Below, in pieces: positions 11,701 through 24,000 of a DNA stretch of 64,000 bases; positions within the stretch are counted from its first letter, which is position 1; each line of letters starts with the position of its first letter. The notes below the pieces were generated by a model that saw only the letters and a program-made list of their open reading frames with translations, was not told the origin of the DNA and did not search any database. This DNA comes from Leptobrachium leishanense (taxonomy: Eukaryota > Chordata > Amphibia > Anura > Megophryidae). A program made the position numbers and the translations under genes. The stretch is from the NCBI GenBank assembly GCA_009667805.1, contig CM019075.1, forward strand, positions 19,651,615-19,715,614, given 5' to 3'.

Positions 11701-12744
11701 AAGATCTTTCATTTTTAAACATTGATCCCACGATCACCAGTGTACAGACCAGAAGCCCGATCACTGACAGTAGCCCTGTGTGTGTCGTCTGGCCATTTGG
11801 AGAAGTGAAACTGGTTCTGTGTTACTTAAGGACTATCCATTGTGTACCTTTGTTGACTTTTGTCTTAAACTACTTGTCACTAACAGGATGTTGGGGAGAG
11901 GCGGGGAGGAGGGGGTTTGCGTGATGTCGTGTTTGTCATCGTGAGGATGTGCTCATTGCAGAACACAATGCACTAATAGCCGTCAACGTGTTTTTTCTTA
12001 ACGAGGTTAATGTTTAACTCCAGCCAGTAAAAGAATGCGTTCATGGTCAGATCCAGAAACCGCCACTTAGGATGTATTGTGTAATGTGTAAACAGGGGCT
12101 CTGCTACCTTTTTATCCAAAAGCCTCGCCCCAACCCTCCCAACCCGCGCTACCACAGACCCTGTAGCCTGTCTTGTCGTCTTTTTACCTGTACTGTACAC
12201 ACACTAATGCGAGGGCACACAAAACATTATTAATGGGGTGTACGGAATGCTCAGTTTATAACAATAAGCATGTGTCAAGTGCTACTTCTTTTATATTATT
12301 CGATACGAATAAATGCAGGTAAGCTCAGATTCCCAGGCTACCTGCTGATAGGACCCACTCTTACCCTGCCAAGGACGCAGAACGAATCGGCTTGTGCAGG
12401 ACATGGAAATAACCCGAGCTCTAATTTGCCATGTTAATTAAAACACGTCTCGGAAAGGTCACCTTGAATCTGTCACTTTGCTGCGGATGGGCCAAATTTT
12501 CAAAATAAAGAAGTTGTGTTTTTACCGGGCTATGCTATTTCTTTAGAGTTCAATAGAAAGGTAGAAATGCATGAGCGCCATACAGGTTAGAAGGACATAA
12601 CGGCAGAGCAGCGATAAAAAGCTATCGGAATGGAACTGGAATGTGTCCCTCCATAGAGGACGCGGTGTTGGGCAATGCAGGATCAACCTAGCCAGGAGAT
12701 ATACTGGCCATAATCTGGCACACATACGATCAAACTGGCACCTA
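8753..12744. other. Long stretch without recognisable genes
   Basis: About 4 kb with only short overlapping frames. None shows domain motifs, conserved splice sites flanking a coherent frame, or a repeat-family terminus that I can name. A small AAT/ATT-rich microsatellite lies at 9290-9325. This may be unique DNA downstream of MUC1 or decayed repeats. Confidence 0.45.
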
Positions 12745-13170
12745 TTAAAGGGACGCTCTACCCATCCTGTCCACTTTATAGTTTTAAAGTGGTCAAAATG
12801 TGAGGAGTGCCCCCCCCCCGATCTGGTGACATCATTGGGTGAAGTGGAGGAGTTTGCTCTAGTGTCACCAGCAGACGGGATTTTATAATTTCCCGGCTTC
12901 TGGTCACTAGTGACATCGGTATGACGTCACCCCCTGAGACCACCCGCTGTAACGAGTGGTCTCAGGCAGCACATGGATGGGATCAGCACATTTGCACACA
13001 GCTCTGATCTGCCGCTCTGCGCAGGTGCTGCGCAGCTTGCGTATGTAAAGTGTGCAAGTCCCGTTGAGCTGCGCAACTTGCTGTTTGTACACTACGAAAT
13101 TTGCGCAAATTGCGTTAGAAAGCTTCAGGAATCCCTGAGCCGAAGAGGAGGAGCAGCGGGGGGGGGGGGG
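12745..13170. mobile_element. TTAAAGGGACGCTCTA repeat, probable MITE
   Basis: The left end TTAAAGGGACGCTCTACCC is followed by a hairpin around CCACTTTATAGTTTTAAAGTGG. Amphibian dispersed repeats often start with a TTAAAGGGACACT form like this. A second copy in inverse orientation ends near 60584 (TTAAAGTGCCACTCTAC on the minus strand, with the same AAGTGGTC hairpin). The right border here is approximate; it ends near a poly-G run. Confidence 0.55.
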
Positions 13171-14275
13171 TGAGTAAAATTACCTCAAAAAGGAAAATAA
13201 TCGGAGAGGCTGTCGGCATCTGCCAACTTATTTAAGGGCAAAAAAAGGGGATCTCTGTTTTCAATATAGTATCCCTTTCCCGTCGCAGGATGTTCTATGC
13301 CATCCGTATGGCGGGTGGGCCTTGAAGACGTAGGGCATACAAGACGCCAAATGGTCTTCAATGGGCCGCCTCAGCTCCTACCTGCAGCCAGCGCACACCA
13401 TTGGCTGCAGAGGACGTCCTGACCTCAGGCTGCCCTCCTGCAGCCAGTGGCGCACGCCAGCTGCATGGACGGGCCAAAGTAGATGCCCCTGGCGACGAGG
13501 TGTACCTGTACGCCTCACCGTCGTTAACCCCGCCTGATGGATGATGCCCACCTGTTGTGAAGGGGTTGTTCCTCCACGGCGCTGTGCACTCTCACGAAAG
13601 CTAGCACGTGTGGAGCTCGCGGCTGGGATGCGCAAAGCTCCATGGAGTCCTATGGACTCTACCAGCCAATACTCGCAGTGGTGCTCTGTGCTGCTCCTTG
13701 TATCCGCCAGTTTTGTTCCAGGGCTAGGTGCTAACAAAGCTCCTACCCTGGAAAACTGACGGTAAAATTGAGACGGTAAGGGAAATCTGAGGCACACATT
13801 ATCCTGCTTACCGCCTCCTGTTTGTTTAAACGGTATCTACCTCAGCGGGCCGAAAAGTTGCTTGTAATTAAAAACTGCAGCCTGAGCACATGGACCGTTA
13901 CAAGAGATATCACAGTTGGTGTAACAACCACTGAGCTACCTCAGCCTTGACTCTGGCGTACGCACGGGGGTGAGTGCACTATTTGTAAGAAACAGCCAAA
14001 CTTAAATACAACCAGGGAATAGAATGTGGAATTTGCAGTCAATAGATCGTTTTGGTGGAATGGATTGAACATGTGTGTTTTGGTGACCATGGAACTGAAA
14101 GAACAATTTGGATAGGGTGCATTGGGCAGAATGGATTATTCAAAGTGGATTTTGTTGGGGTAGAAAGGTGAGACAAATAGATATGTCTGTATATTTCGGG
14201 CATAATTGTGCCATAGAGTGTATTGTATCGGCTTAAAACCACGGGGTAAATATGTTGGGTCGGACATGCCATAGA
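13171..14275. other. Unassigned stretch
   Basis: The part from 13360 to 13760 is fairly GC-rich, with a repeated CTGCAGCCA(G/A) word. It gives one 139-residue minus frame without family resemblance. The rest has no supportable feature. Confidence 0.4.
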
Positions 14276-14345
14276 GCAGGGATCTCAAGCTCCGGTCCAC
14301 CAGATGTTTCTCCAATACACCTCCCATGATTCTCTGGCCATTTAC
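14276..14345. mobile_element. hAT MITE fragment
   Basis: The sequence AGCAGGGATCTCAAGCTCC followed by CCAGATGTTTCTCCAATACA and TCCCATGATTCTCTGG is the left part of a common vertebrate hAT-derived MITE type. The other end was not found. Confidence 0.5.
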
Positions 14346-14885
14346 AGCATTCCAAGAATTCTGGTAATCCATGTCATTGGGTGGGTAGACTATGAATATG
14401 AAGTAGGCAGCTGGACTTGAGTATATGTTGGAGAATAGAAGCATAGAATATATTGGACGCAACATTCTATTCATAGGGCAATACTCCAAGGTTGGTGCTA
14501 ACTTAACCAGAGCAGTTGTAAACGTAACAACTCCATAGACTACAGTATCTTGCACAGTTGAGTTGCATGTGATGACTATTGTAGGTAAAATGAAAGTATG
14601 TTTCGTAATGAGTGGGTTATTATAATGGGCATTACAGGTATTGGTGTTAATTTATGGTCTAGAGAGCATGGTATGTATACGGCACCGGGTGTGCCATGCT
14701 GTTCCGATGTTATCTGAGACTCAACATGTTCACTCCTGCTGTAGGCCGCTTACCTCGTTTTGTGGAAACAAAACCAGATGTAGAAAATGGCGCTTAGAGA
14801 AAAAAGGATCGCTACAGGTTCTTTCAAAACGTGGTGTTCCCTTCACGACAAACAACCGGTTAATAAAGAAATACAAGTAGCTTAC
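14346..14885 (-). other. Region downstream of MUC1 exon 6; terminal exon not identified
   Basis: The last MUC1 exon should begin in phase 0 after the donor at 14885 and code for a short tail end with a Tyr-containing motif. I searched the minus strand from 14885 to about 14000 and found no frame resembling it. At 14755 CCACAAAACGAG is followed by GTAAGC, an echo of the exon 6 end (AAGCAAAACGAG, GTAAGC). A 139-residue frame at 14136-14555 has no recognised features. Confidence 0.4.
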
Positions 14886-15017
14886 CTCGTTTTGCTTGGG
14901 GGCTGCAAAGCGTCCATGGGACTGGTAAGAAGTGTAATCGTTCATGGAGTGGTAAGAGCCACGTGTTGCAAAGATATCCATGGAACCGCTATTTTTTCGC
15001 CGGCAGAGTGCGATTAT
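14886..15017 (-). CDS. MUC1: MUC1 exon 6: cytoplasmic tail
   Basis: The acceptor is TATTAG before 15017 and the donor is GTAAGC at 14885. The exon codes exactly 44 residues: IIALCRRKN, SMDIFATRG, SYHSMNDYTSY, QSHGRFAAP and KQNE. The human tail has CRRKN, DIF, a YHPM phosphotyrosine site, a second and third Tyr and HGRY in the same order and spacing. The palmitoylation-type Cys next to RRK is kept (one Cys instead of CQC). The exon end matches the known intron position before the last MUC1 exon. Confidence 0.9.
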
Positions 15018-18000
15018 CTAATAGTGAATAAGTAACCATTAATAGACTATCTTCTTTTTATGTATAATGGGTCTAAGCATTTTTCGGGGGTGGGGGGAGG
15101 GTTTGCTGGCTTACCATGAAGATGATGAATATGATGGCAAAGAGGAGAACGATGGACGCCAGGACAAGAAGAGCAATGCCCCACCCTGGCACTGTATCGG
15201 CAACCGTTGGGCGTGATGAACTAACTGCAATAAAGATATAACACAATTTGGTTATTGCCACAAGACTATTGATCTTTCAAAAGGGCGGCGCCATCAGACT
15301 TGAGTTAAAGGTTGTCCAAAGACTGTTGTTCCATCCTAGCTGCTGCCTTGTTAAAACACTTTATGGAGCTGTGCCAAGCTCCGAAACAATTGTACAACTC
15401 TCAGCTTGAGTCGTGGAGGTTCCACTACTCCATAAATGCTCCTGAGAGGCCTTCACTGCTACCGCTGAGGTTTGGAGCGTTTGTATATCTCTTAGCTTGG
15501 AGCTGAGGGACTGCACCGCTCTAAACGTGGGTCATAGATACTAAATATCTTCCAGATGTCTATGAAAGCCTCGATCAGTCTCCATTTCAGAGTGGCCTGT
15601 ACGACTACCAGCTTGGGCTGTAGAGGTTGCCGGATGGACTATAAGTCTCTTCGACTCATGGCAGAAGAGGTAAACACTCTTAATCATGGCTGGAGAGCAG
15701 CTACCCACCCAACATGGAATCAAAGCGTCATTTTTCCATCGCTTGTCTCGCAGCATAACCTGACCTGAAGCTCTTATGGCAGATCAACCCTATACTCCTT
15801 ACAACCAGAGGCTGTAACCCGTGCTATAAAAGCCAGGAACCATGCCAAGACAAGAGCAGTCTGTGCTGAAACCTTCAGATCTTCATTATATTTTGTTACT
15901 TGGAGAGCGATATGTGTTGGGATATGTGTGGATATCCTTAATATATCACATGTATCTGTCTAGCTCTGTTAGGGGAATGTACCTTAACACAATCACCTTT
16001 CACACTTACCTGTAACAACAGTTGTTTCAAGGTTATTAATAGTTTTGCCATTTAATTTCTCGTTTAGGATAGGCTGGATCTTTTCAACGCCTAGGTTTTC
16101 AGAAAATAGGAGACTGTTATCAACAATCACAGATCCCGATCTGTAAGGAAAACCAAAAAACTTAATGTAAAGGAGACCACGATTCAGAAGAACATCATCC
16201 TAAATTCCATCACCAATAGTCTGTGTGTTATATTGCCTTGATTTTTAACACAAATTGGGGTCAAATGGAGCAGGAACTCCAAAGGATCGTAGTTCTTCCA
16301 CTTTTTTTTTGTTTAGGTAACAGAGTTCCCATTTGACCCACTCACTGAAAAGCTGCTATGTTTTAACTTACAATAGATATGTACAGACATCAAAATTTCC
16401 ACTCGCCTGCTCGCATCTGGTGGTGAGTGGAAATTACATGAGGGCGAGTGGGAATGCAGACGCAGGCAGAGCAGGATAGGGGTTAGGTGGGGCAACTAGT
16501 GGCGAGTAACTCGTAAGGCCTGGCTAGTAGCTTGGGACTTGAAATTTTGAGCCATGGATATGTACATTATTAATGCTAATTAACATTGTAATTCCTTTAA
16601 AACCAAGGGTCACGTCCTAAACGGATTGGTGTTGGAACTCACCAAAATTTCTGTTCCCCAATTTTCATCTAAGACGGAACATAATCATAGACTCAGATCT
16701 TATGTACACGTGACAAGAAATATGATTTAACAGGGAAACCTGATTAAAACACCTGAACATGGACTTTATAGTGTGTGGGACCAATGGGAGCAAAGTTCCC
16801 TCTGCAAAAATAATGGAGAAACTGCATTCCCAAGCTTTCCACCCCGACTTGACCCCCTGCATAAATCTCTTCCGTCCACCAACTAGAATAACTGAAAGTG
16901 ATTTGTAATTTATATCTACCGTTATGCAGGGTAAAGGAGGAGTTTTATTGGCATTTCCAGCCTAGCCATACACAGACGGACATTGAAGCCAAATTCCATT
17001 ATTCAAGAAATGTCATCATGAAGACTAGTCCCACGCAGGAAATTTCCAGAGCGATATGGCCTAGGTCAGGGGTCCGCAACCTTGGCTCCCTGATGTTTTG
17101 AGAACTACATTTCCCATGTGGCTCAGTCAGCTTAATGGGTGACTGAGCATCTTGGGAGACGTATTTCCCTCAACATCAGGGAGCCAAGGTTGCTGACCCC
17201 TGACCTAGGCAATTATTTATTTTTACAAACCAGATCATTATCCTCCCAGTTAGCATTTATGCTTTTAAAAGGTCGGTTCCCTATGTACTGATTATTGCGT
17301 TTGGTCTCTGATATGTGACAGGCTGGATTGCCTGTCGAAGTACGCCAGTGGAGACTCCCCCCTACCCCCCCCCCTTCGTCCTTCTCTCCCTTTCTTTTCT
17401 CTGTGATACTGTTGATTTCCTGTCGCCTCCCTGTCTTCGGGAGATGTTCTACTTTTAAAGCTATTTAAATTAGGAAAAATTGGTCTAGATGAAAATACTT
17501 GTTCTTGGATAGAAAACTAGCTAAAAGATAGGGTACAGAGAGTTGTCATAAATGGTACATTTTCAAAATGGGCATCAGTGGTAAGCGGTGTCCCTCAGGG
17601 GTCTGTTATAAGACCAATTCTATTCAATTTATTGATAAATGACCTTGAGATAGGTATTGAAAGCCATGTATCAATGTTTGCAGATGACACTAAACTAGGA
17701 AAAGTAATACAATGTGAGCAGGATGTTACTTCGCTGCAGAGGGATTTAGATAGATTGGGGGACTGGGCACTTAAATGGCAGATGAAATTTAATCTAGATA
17801 AATGCAAAGTTATGCACTTTGGAGTGAAGAACACACAAGTAATTTATACCCTAAATGGTACGGAGTTAGGGAAATCCAAGCAGGAGAAGGATTTGGGAAT
17901 AATCATAGACTTCAAACTAAGTAACAATGTGCAATGTCAAACAGCAGCCGCCAAGGCCAGCAAGGTATCGGCATTAAAAGGGAAATTCACTCTTGGGATG

Positions 18001-21000
18001 AAAACATAATTTTGCCTCTTTTTATAAATCAATGGTCAGGCCGCACCTTGAATATGCGGTGTGATTTTGGCACCTGTTTTAAGAAAGGATATTATAGCGC
18101 TAGAAAAAGTGCAGAGACGGCAACTATGTTAATAAGGGGAATGGAAGGGTTAAGTTATGAGGAAAGACTAACCAGCTTAAACCTGTTTAGTTTAGAGAAA
18201 CGGCGCCTTAGAGGGGATCTGATAACCTTATATAAATATATACGGGCCATTATCAACCATTGTCTGATAACCTATTCATTAACAGGACTATACATAGGAC
18301 AAGGGGTCATCCATTTAGACTGGAAGAAAGAAAATTTAGCTTAAAGCATAGGAAGGGTTATTTTACGGTGAGAACAATAAAGCTGTGGAATTCTCTGCCT
18401 GTTGAGGTGGTTGGGTCAGAGTCTGTACAGACTTTTAAAAAACGACTGGATGACTTCCTGCAGACACAGAATATTAAGGGTTATAATATTTAATATGTGG
18501 GTAAAAGCGTCTCGATCCAAGGAGAAATCTGACGCCACCTGGGGTCAAGAAGGAATTTTGTCCCAGTGTGTAGCATATAGGCGAACGCTTCAGACTTTTT
18601 TTGCTGCTTTTGGATCAACAGCAGTAGGTGATGAGTGAAAGGCTGAACCTGAAAGTGCATGCTCCCCAGCTGCAGGTTGCCCCCTTATTCTAGTCTGTAC
18701 AGATCACATTATAGGACCGATATGAGCATTTAACAACTTGCCTGGGAAAATGATATCCTAACATTTATTATACTGAACTTGTGTGTGTGTGTGTACTTTT
18801 ATTTTTACTTCTACAATTATTCGGCTTCTGTTTGCTCGGAGTAGAATTGGGAGGATACAGAGAGAGATAAGTTGTATCTTGGCCAGTACTGTATTATTCA
18901 ATTTAAGTGATTTACAAGGATCAATAAGGAGACGTGTAAAGCGATAGGTACAGATACAATCACGGTGGATACAGACTGACCAACAGATGTAAATAGATAA
19001 GCACGGACAGAGACGGATCAATGGCTTTCTCTAGCATTTCTCTGTAAAATGCTTATTAATGCCTTTTTTTTGGGGGGGGGAGGCAGGGTTGGCATTATGT
19101 AAAAGTGGTACAGCAATGGGTCTCACCTGAATTCTAAGATGAGCACTCCCACATATTGGCCTTTGGTTTCGCAGCCAGTACAGTTGAAAACTTGATGAAA
19201 CTGCAAAGAATAAAGAAACCAAGTGAGACCAAATCATATCGGAAGATCACAGAGCACTTGTTTATAGGTTTGGGGGTTGAGTAAACAGAAAACCGGAATA
19301 TTTCAAACAGACACAATGGGCAAAGTAGATACCACAAGATTTAAAAAATAATAAAAAATGTGGAGAAAAATTCTAGAGGGACCAAGCAATACTCCATCTA
19401 ATTAGACGTGTGGATTAAATAGTGCGTCTTACTGATGACATAATAATGTAGCGTGAGCGATTCGGATCTCACACGACACACTTCAGTTTGTAGGCAGGGT
19501 TATGAGAAAAATCTTAAATCTGGTTACAATGATAGGAGTAATTACCATTTCTGTAACCTGGGATTCCAGTTCTTTATAATATGTAGTTGTGGGAGTAGTA
19601 AGAGCTGTGCTGTAATCCTTATTCGTAATACGAATCGTCACATACACCATCCACAAGGTTCTTGTAGTAGTTGCTGTGGATTGTGTTGTACTGGTTACTG
19701 AGGTGGCAGTTGAAGTTCTGGTTGTTGTGGATTCGCTGGTAACCGGTGAGCCGGCTGTTGTGGATTCGCTGGTAACCGGTGAGCTGGCTGTTGTGGATTC
19801 GCTGGTAACCGGTGAGCGGGCTGTTGTGGATTCGCTGGTAACCGGTGAGCCGGCTGTTGTGGATTCGCTGGTAACCGGTGAGCGGGCTGTTGTGGATTCG
19901 CTGGTAACCGGTGAGCCGGCTGTTGTGGATTCGCTGGTAACCGGTGAGCGGGCTGTTGTGGATTCGCTGGTAACCGGTGAGCCGGCTGTTGTGGATTCGC
20001 TGGTAACCGGTGAGCCGGCTGTTGTGGATTCGCTGGTAACCGGTGAGCCGGCTGTTGTGGATTCGCTGGTAACCGGTGAGCCGGCTGTTGTGGATTCGCT
20101 GGTAACCGGTGAGCCGGCTGTTGTGGATTCGCTGGTAACCGGTGAGCCGGCTGTTGTGGATTTGCTGGTAACCGGTGAGCCGGCTGTTGTGGATTCGCTG
20201 GTAACCGGTGAGCCGGCTGTTGTGGATTCGCTGGTAACTGGTGAGCCGGCTGTTGTGGATTTGCTGGTAACGGTGAGCCGGCTGTTGTGGATTCGCTGGT
20301 AACCGGTGAGCCGGCTGTTGTGGATTCGCTGGTAACTGGTGAGCCGGCTGTTGTGGATTTGCTGGTAACCGGTGAGCCGGCTGTTGTGGATTCGCTGGTA
20401 ACCGGCGAGCCGGCTGTTGTGGATTCGCTCGTAACCGGCGAGCTGGCTGTCGTGGATTCGCTCGTAACCGGCGAGCCGACTGTCGTGGATTCTCTCGTAA
20501 TCGGCGAGCCGACTGTCGTGGATTCTCTCGTAATCGGCGAGCCGGCTGTCGTGGATTCGCTCGCAACTGGCGAGCTGGCTGTCGTGGATTCGCTCGTAAC
20601 CGGCGAGCTGGCTGTCGTGGATTTGCTCGTAACCGGCGAGCCGGCTGTCGTGGATTCGCTCGTAATCGGTGAGCCGGCTGTCGTGGATTCGCTCGTAATC
20701 GGTGAGCTGGCTGTTGTGGATTCGCTGGTAACTGGCGAGCCGGCTGTCGTGGATTCGCTCGTAATCGGTGAGCTGGCCGTTGTGGATTCGCTGGTAACTG
20801 GCGAGCCGGCTGTCGTGGATTCGCTGGTAACCGTTGAGCTGGTGGTTGTAGTGTCTATAGTTATGCTTGTCTGAGCACTTGTTTCTGAAATATAAAATAC
20901 ATTAATGATCAAAAGAGCTGTATTTACTACAAAGCCTGGACTAGCAAGTGGGCAAAAGCTTTTAGGCTGCAGTGATCATAGGTCAGGAGCGAACCAAAAC

Positions 21001-24000
21001 ACCAAACCAGTAACTGAAAGAAGGGCAGACTGGAAGAAGATTGGAGGAGAAAGAAGGGAAGATTGTAGGAAGATAACAAGGGTAGACTGGCTCGGCAGGA
21101 AATAAGGGCAAACTGGCTGTGAGACTGTTGGTTATCTGAAAAAAAATTAGAGCAAGGCACCCGCCTTGTGGCAGGCACCTGGTAGGCACATGCCTACTCT
21201 GCCTAGTTAAAAATCCGGCCCTGAACATGACTGAGGTGATACAATGACCGAGACCGAGTGAGAGCAGACTGCGTAGAGAAAGGGGCAAAACCATGGCATA
21301 CAAGAGGTCCATAGACTGATGGTAGGAATGGATGGAGAAGAAAAGAAAGCTAAAATGTATAAAACTACAGGATAGAAGAGCACAATCTTTGTGCAGTGAA
21401 AAATGATGAAGGTCACGCCTGGAGATTGAGAGGAGAAAACGATATACTGATATCAGACATGGAGGAGAAATAAAAAAACAAACTGAGTGACGGAATGAGA
21501 ATGAGTGGAGGAAAGAGAAATTGCAGGCCGAGCTCATTCTACCTATTCTCTCATCAACTTTTGTCTCTATCTTGCTCTCGGTCATTATGTTGGTATAGGC
21601 CCAGACCGGTCACGGTATGAATCTTCAGTTGTATAAATACAGCCACCGTAATGTTATGCCTCTGTTGGGGCGGATAGCACTGTAGCAGCCAGGCATGTGA
21701 CTTTTGGTCAGCCCCGATACGGACCGGGTGACCTTCCGTTCCTCCTGTATTGAGCCGGGACACATTCTCTGCTGGTACTGTTACATAAGTGGTGATTTGG
21801 ATGGCATGCCATGCCGCATCGTGACAAGAAAATGCTATGCTCCATGTTACTGTCATGCCTGCCCCATGAGCCTGCCTGTAGTCACATAGCTTGCTGTTTG
21901 CTCCATACCTGCATATCCACACAAGGGTTAATTCCTGCTCTGATCATGTGGTTTGCATATAACCTGGACACACCCCTCCATCCACGCTCTCTCATTTTGT
22001 GTTTCCCCATCCTGGCTACTGTGAGGTTCTGTGAGCTGCCTCTCCCTGAGTCTGTCTGCATTCCCTATGGTCCTCTGTACTGTTATTGTCTACAAGTGTT
22101 CCTGCTTCATCTGCCTGCATTACAAGTCCTTTGTGAAGAGCTCTTGGTCTGTGGATCCTGTCTGCGGTGGACACTGCCTAGCCCACTATCCCTGGTGTAT
22201 TGTATCCACACCTGTGGCTATCTGTATTCAAGCCTCGCTCCACCATCCTGCTCTCAAGGTACTTTGCGAAGAACTCCTGATCCCTACTTGGAGGACACTG
22301 CATAGCCCACTATCCCTGGGGCTTCAAGACACTACCTCTGTACAGAAGGACGTGTCGCTTTGTTTCCAGTGCTCTGTTTTAGGTATATGACTGTTTTCTG
22401 GAATACACTTTATATACTTATACAGCTTCCTGTCTGTCTGATTTGCTCTCCCCCAGCGCTTGGGAAAATCAACTTAAACCTAAGGCTCCACCATGGCTCC
22501 ATCCTGGCGCGAGCCTGACAGTTACGACCTGAGATTGGACAACAAATACCCCATAGTGCACCATTACTTGCTTTTTGTGTGTTCACCCCCAGGCCTGCTC
22601 ATGGTTTGCCCGGCCTGTGTTTGTATTCTGATCTTGCATGCAAATTTGTCGCAGCTACCTGTCTGTTTGTTTAGAAACCAAATCCTCCTCGGGGTGCAGG
22701 TACGGCCTGCAGAACATGCCTGGGAATTGGTGAACCCACAGGAGGAGGGACGGGGAGAGGACCCGAGCGACTCGGAGCGAGCGCTCAGTATGAAGGAGAG
22801 AGCAAAGTCAAACAAGTTGCAGAGAAAGATGAATATTCATACGTGCTTATATTTTTAACACACCGGGTTCCTCTAAGAGCCTGTTCCTAAACCATTAATA
22901 AACGCAAGCCGTGACTGACGTTAACATTAACCATGAACCATAACTAACAATGTTGCCCCAGAGCCGTTATATTAACCTTTCCTTGCTCCACCGTTAAAAC
23001 TGGTATCCAGTGAGTCATTAGGATTTGTTCAGCACCGTAACCGATATTACTTATCTCACATCTGCAGCATTATGATCCGTATCGCGCCTCAGTATCGGTG
23101 AGTCATTACTGCTGCCGTCATTCCAGAGATTCATTACTGCTCTTACCCCTGAGCATGTTATTAGTGGCATTGTTACCGGAATCTTTAAAACTAATATATC
23201 GAATACATTACTATTCTCCCTTCAACAGAAATTAACATTTATTAACCGTACGCCATAATTACGAGTATCAAGCAAAAGATAGTACAGTATCAATCCAGAC
23301 TACTGGCATTATTACGCAAGCTGCTATCATCAATATTACACCTGAGCCACTACTAGTATAGATAAATACAGAAAAAATGGCGTCGCGCCCATACTCACCG
23401 GCGCGGCAGCAACTGCCAGGAGTAACAGCCCAGTTAATGTATAAAACATAACAAGGAAAAAAGGTGTCATCTACGCTCGTTTCTATGTGTTCCATGTACA
23501 ACAAAACTGAGATTTTTGTTTGTTTCAATGGCCATTGCAACGTAAGCTCACTCGCCACTTCACGGCACCTCTTTACAGAGTGAGTACCTAACAATTGTAA
23601 CCAAAAGGCCTCTCCTCTCCTTGGCTGAAAAGCAGCTGGAGGGGCTTGGAGCTGCTCAGTAGAGCGGCCTTTTGGTTAAAATTGTTAGGTACTCACTCTG
23701 TAAAGAGGTGCCGTGAAGTGGCGAGTGGGCTTACGTTGCAATGGCCATTGAAACCAACAAAAACCTCATTTTTGTTGTACATGGAACACATAGAAACGAG
23801 CGCAGATGACACTCTTTGTCCTTGTTATGTTTTATACATTGACTGGGCTGTTACTCCTGGCAGTTGCTGCCGCTCCGGTGAGAATGGGCGCGACGCCATT
23901 TTTTCTGTATTTATGTATATCATGCTTGTAACACCAGTCCGTCGTTCTGCAGCTGTTCCTCTTTCCATGTTTTTGTTTTTAATCCCAAATGGGAAGTGTT

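Noticed and set aside
14136..14555. 139-residue minus-strand frame as the last MUC1 exon
   Set aside because: It lacks the expected tail motif and a convincing acceptor in the right phase, and it overlaps a hAT MITE fragment.
19676..20874. Long open frames on the plus strand (VVDSLVTGEPA repeats) and two further minus frames over the same array
   Set aside because: They are by-products of a 33-bp unit, a multiple of three without stops. Only the TSESTTAGSPV frame joins upstream and downstream exons in phase.
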